The position numbers and the translations under genes were made by a program. Below, one piece after another: positions 6,816 to 12,389 of a DNA stretch of 12,389 nt. Position 1 is the first letter of the stretch, and every line of letters starts with the position of its first letter. Source of the DNA: Nocardioides sp. (GTDB lineage: Bacteria; Actinomycetota; Actinomycetes; Propionibacteriales; Nocardioidaceae); the NCBI GenBank assembly GCA_029264225.1, contig JARICB010000074.1, positions 1 to 12,389 on the forward strand, given 5' to 3'. The notes below the pieces were generated by a model. It saw nothing but the letters and a program-made list of their open reading frames with translations, had not been told where the DNA came from and ran no database searches.

Positions 6816-7784
6816 ATGCGTGCTGTGCAGGTGGAGACCCCGACCGGACCGAAGGACCTCAAGGTCAACGACGTCGCGGAGCCCGTCCCCGGCCCCGACG
6901 ACGTACTCATCGACGTGCACAGCGTGGGGGTCTCGTTCCCCGACCTGTTGTTGAGCCGCGGTGAATATCAGATGAAGCCGGATCCGCCGTTCAACCTCGG
7001 CGTCGACTTCGCCGGCATGGTCCTCGATCCGGGCAGCAGCGACTTCGTCGTCGGTCAGCGCGTTGCCGGGGTGGCCGGCTGGGGCAACGCCGCCGAACGA
7101 GTCGCCTCGCCGAAGATCTGGACCTTCCCGCTGCCCGACGCCACGTCCTTCGACGAGGGTGCGGCGCTGCCCATGAACTACCTCACCGCGCAGTTCGCTC
7201 TCCGTCATCGCGGCGGCATCGCGGAAGGCGACACCGTGCTCATCCACGGCGCTGCCGGCGGGGTCGGCACCGCGACCATCCAGGTCGCCAAGGGCTACGG
7301 CGCCCGCAGCATCGCCGTCGTCAGCACCCCGGAGAAGGCCGAGTTCGCCCGGGCCGCCGGCACCGACGAGACGGTGCTGATCGACGGCTTCAAGGACGCC
7401 GTCAAGGAACTCACCGGCGGCCGCGGCGTCGACATCGTGCTCGACGTCGTCGGCGGCGACGGCTTCACCGACTCCCTACGCTGCCTGGCCGAAGGGGGGC
7501 GGCTGCTCGTTGTCGGGTTCGCCGCCGGCCAGGGCATTCCCGAGGTCAAGGTCAACCGGCTGCTGCTGGGCAACATCGACGTGCGCGGCGTCGGCTGGGG
7601 TGCCTACGCCATGACCCGCCGCGACTTCATGCAGGAGCAGTGGGCCGAGGTGGTGCCGATGATCGAGAGCGGCGCGGTCAAGCCGGCGATCGGGACGACG
7701 TACGACCTCGAGGACTTCGGTCGTGCCCTGGTCGACATGCAGGAGCGCAGAACGCTGGGAAAGTCGGTCGTGCGGGTGCGCTGA
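6816..7784 (+). CDS. NADPH:quinone oxidoreductase family protein (zinc-independent MDR)
   Basis: This 322-aa enzyme has the full medium-chain dehydrogenase/reductase layout. The N-terminal GroES-like domain contains VGVSFPDLLLSRGEY (37-51) and LGVDFAGMV (61-69), lacking the Cys/His zinc ligands of alcohol dehydrogenases. The Rossmann domain contains VLIHGAAGGVGTATIQVAK (141-159), the nucleotide-binding AAGGVG loop, then VDIVLDVVGG (205-214) and LLVVGFAAG (230-238). Members of this group (QOR/crotonase-associated reductases) reduce quinones or alpha,beta-unsaturated carbonyls with NADPH in the cytoplasm; the natural substrate cannot be read here. The ATG at 6816 lies 7 bases after TAGCCT, so it is probably leaderless and transcribed independently of the lipoprotein gene. 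Confidence 0.93.
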   Translation: MRAVQVETPTGPKDLKVNDVAEPVPGPDDVLIDVHSVGVSFPDLLLSRGEYQMKPDPPFNLGVDFAGMVLDPGSSDFVVGQRVAGVAGWGNAAERVASPKIWTFPLPDATSFDEGAALPMNYLTAQFALRHRGGIAEGDTVLIHGAAGGVGTATIQVAKGYGARSIAVVSTPEKAEFARAAGTDETVLIDGFKDAVKELTGGRGVDIVLDVVGGDGFTDSLRCLAEGGRLLVVGFAAGQGIPEVKVNRLLLGNIDVRGVGWGAYAMTRRDFMQEQWAEVVPMIESGAVKPAIGTTYDLEDFGRALVDMQERRTLGKSVVRVR

Positions 7785-7843
7785 GCGTGCGCCCTCCAGT
7801 GCGCCGATGAGCGTGGGGCGCGGGCCCGGTCGGTGCGGTTGGC

Positions 7844-7849
7844 TATCGT
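7844..7849 (+). promoter_or_regulatory. -10 box (TATCGT) for a leaderless peptidase transcript
   Basis: TATCGT fits TANNNT and lies 7 bases before the GTG at 7857. It points to that GTG as the start rather than an in-frame GTG at 7833, which lies upstream of the box. No Shine-Dalgarno is present. Confidence 0.55.
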
Positions 7850-7856
7850 CGTGACC

Positions 7857-9800
7857 GTGAGCATTCTCGATGACGCCCGCCCGGGCATGAACCCTGACAT
7901 CCGTCCCCAGGACGACCTCTTCGGCCACGTCAACGGACGCTGGCTGGATGAGACCGAGATTCCGAGCGACCGGTCGAGCTGGGGCCCGTTCGTCGAACTG
8001 GCCGACGTCGCCGAGCAGCAGGTGCGCGACATCATCACCTCGCTGGCGCAGACGCCGGCCGAGGAACTCGACGAGGATGCCGCCAAGATCGGCGACCTGT
8101 TCGCCTCCTTCATGGATACCGAAGCCATCGACCGCTTGGGCGTGCGCCCGATCGAACCGCTGCTCAACGCCGTGGAGGGGCTGCGCGACGTGCGCGACCT
8201 GGCCGCGTTCCTCGGAGAGTTCGAGCGGATCGGTGGCGCCGGCCTGTTCGGTTCCTACGTCGACACCGACGACCGCAACTCCGATCGCTACCTCTTCCAC
8301 ATCAGCCAGGGTGGCCTCGGGCTGCCCGACGAGAGCTACTACCGCGACGACAAGTTCGCCGACATCCGCGACAAGTACCTCGCCTACCTGACCCGTCTGC
8401 TCGAGCTCGGCGGCCACACCGACGCCGCCGCGGCCGCGCAGTTGGTCCTCGACGTCGACACCCGCCTGGCCAAGGGCCACTGGGAGCGCGCGGAGACCCG
8501 TGACGTGCAGAAGACCTACAACCTGATGACGCTGGCCGAGCTCAAGGAACTCTCGCCGTCCTTCGACTGGGAGGCCTACGCCATCAACCTCGGTGGCAGC
8601 GCCGAGACGATCGCCGAGACCTGCGTTCGCCAGCCCTCCTACCTGGCACATCTCTCGACCGTCCTCGACGAGGTCGAGATGGAGCAGTGGAAGGCGTGGC
8701 TGCTCTCGCACGTGCTTCGCTCCTCCGCGGCCTACCTGCCCGATGAGTTCGTGCAGACCAACTTCGACTTCTACGGCCGCACCCTCAACGGCACCCCCGA
8801 GCTGCGCGAGCGGTGGAAGCGCGGCGTCGCGCTGGTCGAGGGTGCGATCGGTGAGGCGGTCGGCAAGGTCTATGTCGAGCGCCACTTCCCGCCGGAGTCC
8901 AAGGCGATGATGGACGATCTGGTCGACAACCTGCTGAAGGCCTACCGAGTCTCCATCGAGGGGCTCGACTGGATGACCGAGGAGACCAAGCAGCGGGCCT
9001 ACGAGAAGCTGGCCACCTTCCGCCCCAAGATCGCCTACCCCGACAAGTTCCGCGACTACTCGCTGCTTCAGGTGCGAGCCGATGACCTGATGGGCAACGT
9101 CGCCGCCTCCTCCGCCTACGAGACCGACCGCGAGCTGGCCAAGATCGGCAGCCCCGTCGACCGCGACGAGTGGTTCATGCTCCCGCAGACCGTTAACGCC
9201 TACTACAACCCCGGCACCAACGAGATCTGCTTCCCCGCAGGCATCCTGCAGAAGCCGTTCTTCAGCCCCGACGCCACCGCGGCGGAGAACTACGGCGGCA
9301 TCGGGTCGGTCATCGGCCACGAGATCGGCCATGGCTTCGATGACCAGGGTGCGCAATACGACGGTGCCGGCAACCTCAACGACTGGTGGACCCACGACGA
9401 CAAGGCCGCCTTCGAGGTCAAGACCAAGGCCCTGATCGAACAGTACGACGCCTTCGAACCGCGCAACCTGCCCGGCGAGAAGGTCAACGGCGAACTCACC
9501 GTCGGGGAGAACATCGGCGACCTGGGTGGGCTGACGATCGGCCACCGGGCGTTCGTCATCGCCGCTGGTGGCGAGGCGTCGGTCGAGGACCGGCAGTCGC
9601 TGTTCATGAACTGGGCCTACTGCTGGCGCACCAAGCGCCGCAAGGAACAAGACCTGCAATACCTCACCATCGACCCGCACTCGCCGCCGGAGTTCCGGGC
9701 CAACATCGTGCGCAACCTCGACGAGTTCCACGAGGTCTTCGAAACCTCCGCCGACGACGCGCTGTGGATTGCGCCGGAGGACCGCGTCCGGATCTGGTGA
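7857..9800 (+). CDS. M13 family zinc metallopeptidase (PepO/neprilysin-like)
   Basis: The 647-aa product matches the family length. The N-terminal half begins NPDIRPQDDLFGHVNGRWLD, the typical M13 opening, followed by the helical cap domain. The catalytic half contains VNAYYNPGTNEICFPAGIL, the zinc motif HEIGH (H488, E489, H492) within GHEIGHGFDDQGAQYDG, and the third ligand in GENIGDLGGL (E551, with D555). It ends RVRIW. Bacterial M13 enzymes hydrolyse oligopeptides, cutting before hydrophobic residues. There is no signal peptide or membrane anchor, unlike mammalian neprilysin, so a cytosolic PepO-type peptidase is likely. The conserved C-terminal Cys of eukaryotic members is absent, as in other bacterial ones. 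The GTG at 7857 is chosen from the upstream -10 box; 7833 would add 8 unsupported residues. Confidence 0.95.
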   Translation: MSILDDARPGMNPDIRPQDDLFGHVNGRWLDETEIPSDRSSWGPFVELADVAEQQVRDIITSLAQTPAEELDEDAAKIGDLFASFMDTEAIDRLGVRPIEPLLNAVEGLRDVRDLAAFLGEFERIGGAGLFGSYVDTDDRNSDRYLFHISQGGLGLPDESYYRDDKFADIRDKYLAYLTRLLELGGHTDAAAAAQLVLDVDTRLAKGHWERAETRDVQKTYNLMTLAELKELSPSFDWEAYAINLGGSAETIAETCVRQPSYLAHLSTVLDEVEMEQWKAWLLSHVLRSSAAYLPDEFVQTNFDFYGRTLNGTPELRERWKRGVALVEGAIGEAVGKVYVERHFPPESKAMMDDLVDNLLKAYRVSIEGLDWMTEETKQRAYEKLATFRPKIAYPDKFRDYSLLQVRADDLMGNVAASSAYETDRELAKIGSPVDRDEWFMLPQTVNAYYNPGTNEICFPAGILQKPFFSPDATAAENYGGIGSVIGHEIGHGFDDQGAQYDGAGNLNDWWTHDDKAAFEVKTKALIEQYDAFEPRNLPGEKVNGELTVGENIGDLGGLTIGHRAFVIAAGGEASVEDRQSLFMNWAYCWRTKRRKEQDLQYLTIDPHSPPEFRANIVRNLDEFHEVFETSADDALWIAPEDRVRIW

Positions 9801-9845
9801 GGAGCGGCGCCGCGGTCCGCAGGCGCGCTGGTGGCGACGTCCGAC

Positions 9846-9851
9846 TACGAT
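9846..9851 (+). promoter_or_regulatory. -10 box (TACGAT) for a leaderless stress-protein transcript
   Basis: TACGAT fits TANNNT and lies 6 bases before the ATG at 9858. It makes that ATG the likely start rather than the in-frame GTG at 9831. No Shine-Dalgarno is visible. Confidence 0.55.
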
Positions 9852-9857
9852 CAGGCC

Positions 9858-10322
9858 ATGACAGACGCGCGCATGGCAGTCACGATCGACGGCGGCATCC
9901 TGGTCGGCCACGACGGTTCGACAGCGTCCGGCGAGGCTGTTGCGTGGGCTGCTCGCCACGCCTCACGCCTCGGCGTACCGCTGCACGTGATGCGGGCCTG
10001 GAGCCTGACGAACGCGCCGCGGCCCGCCACGATGGAGCCCGGCTACGTGCCGCCGCCCAAGGACTTCGAGGACGCCGTGCTTACGCGGCTGACCCATGAC
10101 GTCGAGGCGCTGAACCTGCCGAAGGAATGGGAGATCGAACTGCATGCGGTCCGCGGGCAGTCCGCGGCCAAGCTGATCGAGACCGCAGCCGGTGCCGAGA
10201 TGGTGGTCGTCGGCGCCCGAGGTGCCGGCGGCTTCCGGGGGCTGCTGTTCGGCTCCACGGCCGACCAGGTCATGCGGCACTCACCGTGCCCGGTTGTCGT
10301 GCTGCCGGTTGGGCGCGACTGA
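9858..10322 (+). CDS. Universal stress protein (UspA family), ATP-binding type
   Basis: This single-domain protein of 154 aa begins its fold at GGILVGHDGSTASGEAVAWA, with the first beta strand and the Asp that contacts adenine. It ends with the ATP-binding consensus G-2X-G-9X-G-S/T, visible as GARGAGGFRGLLFGST, followed by VMRHSPCPVVVLP, the dimerisation strand. ATP-binding Usp proteins act as cytosolic stress and dormancy regulators in actinobacteria; a specific role cannot be assigned. The ATG at 9858 follows a TACGAT box by 6 bases, so a leaderless start is favoured over the GTG at 9831. It is the last plus-strand gene and converges on the DUF559 gene, with palindrome copy A between and into that gene's end. 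Confidence 0.93.
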   Translation: MTDARMAVTIDGGILVGHDGSTASGEAVAWAARHASRLGVPLHVMRAWSLTNAPRPATMEPGYVPPPKDFEDAVLTRLTHDVEALNLPKEWEIELHAVRGQSAAKLIETAAGAEMVVVGARGAGGFRGLLFGSTADQVMRHSPCPVVVLPVGRD

Positions 10323-10356
10323 GCGCCCCAGCTCCGCTCCGCCCCTCCGCCCCCGC

Positions 10357-10413
10357 GTTACCGAACAGTCGGGTCGTGGATGGGCCCCGAATCCAACGCG
10401 ACTGTTCGGTAAC
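10357..10413. repeat. Palindromic element, copy A
   Basis: GTTACCGAACAGTC (10357-10370) is exactly inverted as GACTGTTCGGTAAC (10400-10413); one more G-C pair (10371/10399) makes 15 bp around a 27-base loop. It begins 35 bases after the stress-protein stop and contains the last codons and TAA of the minus-strand DUF559 gene. Its first 20 bases are identical to copy B. There is no T-run. It could act as a terminator between convergent genes or be a REP/MITE-like dispersed repeat. Confidence 0.92.
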
Positions 10414-11449
10414 TGTCGTCGGCTCCGTAACAGTCGTCGGGAGCCGCACGCCACATCATTTCCTGTTCCCGCTGGCGCAGCAGCGCCTCGTTGTCCGTAC
10501 GCCGCGGGGTCAGCGTCCAGCCTCGGGCCTGGGGAGGGACGAAACCCGAACGCGCTCGTACGGCGACCAGGCGGGCCACCAACGACTCCTCGTCGCGACT
10601 CTGACGCCCCGTTACCCGAGCCACCTCCAGGCCCGCCTGCCGGAGGGCCTCCTCCTTGACGATGTCCCAAGAGTGCTGCCCCGCCTCGCGGTGATCCGCG
10701 CCGTCCACCTCGATCACCGTGCCGGAGACGACATCCAGCAGGTCCACCTCACCGATGCGCCGGCCATCGGGGGCGTAGACCACGGAGTTGACCAGGAGTC
10801 GCGAGTAGCCTGCCTGCTCCTCGGCCACCGTCCGGACCCGCACCTCCAAAGGGGACCGCACTCCGCCCCTGACCCGGGCCATGGCCCAGTCGACGATGGC
10901 CCGGCGGCGCGCCGAGCGGTGCCTGCTCGCGAAGGTGAGCAGCCGATCCAGGGAGGTGATCTCGCCGGCCAGCGCGGCCTCCGCGACCACGATCGCCTCC
11001 TCGCGGGTGCCCTGGCGCATCTGGTCGAAGATCGCACGCTCCGGGCGCGCACACGTGGCGCCGTAGCATCGCCAGACTTCCCACGGCGGGAGTGACTCAT
11101 AGGACACGATCAGCTGGGAGTGTCGGCGTACGCCACCGCGAGGCCCGACAGCGACCTGCACCGGCAGCGGGGTCCGACCATCCGGTGCCAGTCCGTCGAA
11201 CCACGCAGCACCCGCCAGCAGGGCTGCGGCCCAGCCAGTGACGGCGCCGCCGGTGGGCAGCCGGGCCGCCTCCTCGACGACTCGCTGCTGGGGCACGGCC
11301 CGGTCGACGCTGGCCGGCACGTAGAGATCGGAGCCCGTCCGTCGCCAGCCCGGCCCCCGTGCTTGACCGGGGGTGAGCCCGGGACCCACTCTGCGTGGGT
11401 GAACCACGTGGACGGGTGTCGTCCTGGGGTCCCACCGGTGCCTGGTCAC
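10358..11449 (-). CDS. DUF559 / AbiEi-like domain protein with nuclease-type fold
   Basis: The 363-aa protein resembles a family common in Nocardioides-like actinobacteria. The N-terminal part (GLTPGQARGPGWRRTGSDLYVPASVD, about 24-49, then AVTGWAAALLAGAAWFDG, 69-86) looks like the AbiEi-type antitoxin domain region. The C-terminal part fits the DUF559/Vsr-like PD-(D/E)XK fold: SPLEVRVR (E202), IGEVDLLD (D236), TVIEVDGADH (E247, D249) and K265. Nuclease activity is not demonstrated for this group and there is no partner toxin next to it. Residues from about 338 on (DDCYGADDSYRTV...DPTVR) are encoded by the tandem repeat and palindrome A, so the natural C-terminus may originally have been earlier. 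The GTG at 11449 overlaps the TGA of a 12-codon upstream reading frame. It lies between palindromes A and B. Confidence 0.75.
   Translation of the reverse strand: MTRHRWDPRTTPVHVVHPRRVGPGLTPGQARGPGWRRTGSDLYVPASVDRAVPQQRVVEEAARLPTGGAVTGWAAALLAGAAWFDGLAPDGRTPLPVQVAVGPRGGVRRHSQLIVSYESLPPWEVWRCYGATCARPERAIFDQMRQGTREEAIVVAEAALAGEITSLDRLLTFASRHRSARRRAIVDWAMARVRGGVRSPLEVRVRTVAEEQAGYSRLLVNSVVYAPDGRRIGEVDLLDVVSGTVIEVDGADHREAGQHSWDIVKEEALRQAGLEVARVTGRQSRDEESLVARLVAVRARSGFVPPQARGWTLTPRRTDNEALLRQREQEMMWRAAPDDCYGADDSYRTVALDSGPIHDPTVR
10409..10440. repeat. 18-base tandem repeat adjoining palindrome copy A
   Basis: GTAACTGTCGTCGG (10409-10422) and GTAACAGTCGTCGG (10427-10440) differ at one base with a period of 18. 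The first overlaps the right arm of copy A. On the minus strand they encode DDCYGADDSY in the tail of the DUF559 protein. Confidence 0.8.
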
Positions 11450-11484
11450 CCCAGGAGCGTGGCCCGCGAGGCGGCGTCCCGCAT
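11446..11484 (-). CDS. 12-codon upstream reading frame coupled to the DUF559 gene
   Basis: ATG at 11484 follows GGAGGAG (11494-11488, minus strand) by 3 bases and reads MRDAASRATLLG, ending in TGA at 11448-11446, which overlaps the DUF559 start as GTGA. The DUF559 GTG has no ribosome site of its own, so this frame may bring ribosomes to it, act as a leader peptide, or be the displaced true N-terminus after a frameshift. Short length makes the call tentative. Confidence 0.35.
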   Translation of the reverse strand: MRDAASRATLLG

Positions 11485-11517
11485 CTGCTCCTCCACAGGT
11501 TGCCGCCGCAGCGAGGA

Positions 11518-11573
11518 GTTACCGAACAGTCGGGTCGAAGAATGGCTCCAGAACAGCATGACTGTTCGGTAAC
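11518..11573. repeat. Palindromic element, copy B
   Basis: GTTACCGAACAGTC (11518-11531) is exactly inverted as GACTGTTCGGTAAC (11560-11573) around a 28-base loop. Arms are identical to copy A, and the loop shares GGGTCG next to the left arm. On the minus strand the element encodes the last 17 residues and TAA of the cydC-like gene. Confidence 0.92.
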
Positions 11574-12389
11574 GCCGGCGGCGCCGCCTCCAGGGTCACG
11601 ATCCGGTCCATCTCACTGATACCGACCTCTTGATGGGTGATCCACAGGATGCTCCGCCCGGCCAGGGCGAGCAGCACGTCACGGGTCACCGCGTCGGCGG
11701 TCTCGGTGTCGAGGTGGGCCGTCGGCTCATCGAGTACGACGAGGTGGTGCGCGCCGAGGACGGCCCGGGCCAGCCCGATCCGGGCCCGCTCCCCACCCGA
11801 GACGTCACGGTGACCGGCACCGATCAGCGTGTGCACACCGATGGTGTCGACCCAGGTGCCCAGTCCGGCGGTCCGGAGCGCGTCGCTGACCTCGTCGTCG
11901 CTGGCGTCGGGGCGGGCGAGGCGGACGTTCTCGGCGAGCGAGGTGCCGAACAGGTAGGGGTCGTCGTCGACCAGCGCGACATTGGCGCGTACGTCGTCCA
12001 GCGCGAGGGTGCGCGCGGAGAGGCCCTCGAAGCGCACCTCACCAGCAGGGTCGATGAAACGGATCAGCTGCGCAGCAATGGTCGACTTCCCGGAACCGGA
12101 GGGGCCGACGAGGCCGATCCGTTCACCGGGGGCCACGCTGAACGAGACGGGCACCGCGGCACCTACGTCCACGGCGTCGACCCGGGCGTGGCGGGTCGGC
12201 CAGGCAGCCGGGGAGGCGGCCTCCACTACGGCCGGTGGCTGCGACACGAGGGCCTCGATCCGGGCGCTCGCGGCCGCACACCGAGCCTTGGCCACCACGG
12301 CGTCGATCACCGGCGCCAACACCTCATGCAGGGCCAGGGGCAGCAGCACCAGCAGCGCCGCAGTCGCCGCCGGCAGCCCCCCGGTGGCC
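11519..12389 (-). CDS. cydC: CydC-like thiol-reductant ABC exporter subunit, C-terminal part (5' end beyond window)
   Basis: The reading frame enters from the right edge in a hydrophobic helix (GLPAATAALLVLLPLALHEVLAPV), which matches the last membrane segment of CydC proteins. An ABC ATPase domain follows: Walker A GPSGSGKST, signature VSGGERARIGLARA, Walker B LVVLDEPTAHLD and the H-loop ITHQ. CydC pairs with CydD to export cysteine/glutathione to the periplasmic side, needed for cytochrome bd assembly; cydD, and possibly cydAB, would be expected beyond the right edge. The family assignment rests on the membrane helix and domain style, so another type I exporter half is possible. The protein should end soon after RIVTLEAAPPA; the extra 17 residues (LPNSHAVLEPFFDPTVR) and stop are entirely palindrome B, including a TTA codon, rare in such DNA. 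Confidence 0.85.
   Translation of the reverse strand, partial: ATGGLPAATAALLVLLPLALHEVLAPVIDAVVAKARCAAASARIEALVSQPPAVVEAASPAAWPTRHARVDAVDVGAAVPVSFSVAPGERIGLVGPSGSGKSTIAAQLIRFIDPAGEVRFEGLSARTLALDDVRANVALVDDDPYLFGTSLAENVRLARPDASDDEVSDALRTAGLGTWVDTIGVHTLIGAGHRDVSGGERARIGLARAVLGAHHLVVLDEPTAHLDTETADAVTRDVLLALAGRSILWITHQEVGISEMDRIVTLEAAPPALPNSHAVLEPFFDPTVR

Noticed and set aside
5889..7247. Long minus-strand open frame opposite the M15 and oxidoreductase genes
   Set aside because: It spans two unrelated real genes and shows no recognisable motif; it is a codon-bias shadow.
7785..7843. GCGCCC/GGGCGC inverted repeat after the oxidoreductase gene as a terminator
   Set aside because: The 6-base arms are separated by more than 20 bases in GC-rich DNA, which is not convincing.
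7476..9959. Very long open frame on the minus strand opposite the M13 peptidase
   Set aside because: It is a low-complexity product rich in Val, Leu, Gly, Asp and Arg without domains, opposite a gene with full catalytic motifs. Such antisense frames are normal in GC-rich DNA.
10127..11095. Plus-strand open frame running from usp across palindrome A and opposite the DUF559 gene
   Set aside because: It overlaps usp out of frame and lies opposite a gene with clear domain motifs; its composition is a shadow of that gene.

Overview
The window is GC-rich, gene-dense DNA with GTG starts, 4-base stop/start overlaps and start codons placed directly downstream of TANNNT boxes. This suits a high-GC actinobacterium. 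The DUF559-type protein and the overall protein style point to Nocardioidaceae (Propionibacteriales), but that is a family-level inference from recall, not a search.

Left part (1-5480): a cell-surface glycan locus with two divergent arms around a 151-base intergenic region (2505-2655). The minus-strand arm reads, in order of transcription: a PLP-dependent sugar transaminase (DegT/DnrJ/EryC1 family), a GtrB/DPM1-like membrane glycosyltransferase, and a left-handed beta-helix N-acetyltransferase cut by the left edge. Together these look like synthesis and transfer of an N-acetylated amino-deoxy sugar. The plus-strand arm has a GT2 glycosyltransferase translationally coupled (GTGA overlap) to an unusual methyltransferase-GT2 fusion that ends in a coiled coil and a Gly-Gly-Ser-Lys repeat tail.

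Middle part (5580-10322, plus strand): an M15-type D,D-carboxypeptidase-like lipoprotein, a zinc-free quinone oxidoreductase-like MDR enzyme, an M13 (neprilysin/PepO-like) zinc metallopeptidase and a universal stress protein. The last three each have a TANNNT box 6-7 bases before the start codon, which suggests separate leaderless transcripts. One of these boxes contains the stop codon of the preceding gene.

Right part (10357-12389, minus strand): a DUF559-type nuclease-fold protein and the C-terminal part of a CydC-like thiol-reductant ABC exporter, which runs off the right edge. Each gene ends inside a copy of one palindromic element with 14-bp arms GTTACCGAACAGTC / GACTGTTCGGTAAC. The two copies bracket the DUF559 gene. 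The last 17 codons and the stop of cydC coincide with the palindrome. This repeat pair is the most unexpected structure in the window. No tRNA, rRNA, CRISPR array or transposase was seen, and no stretch longer than about 160 bases lacks a gene or repeat.
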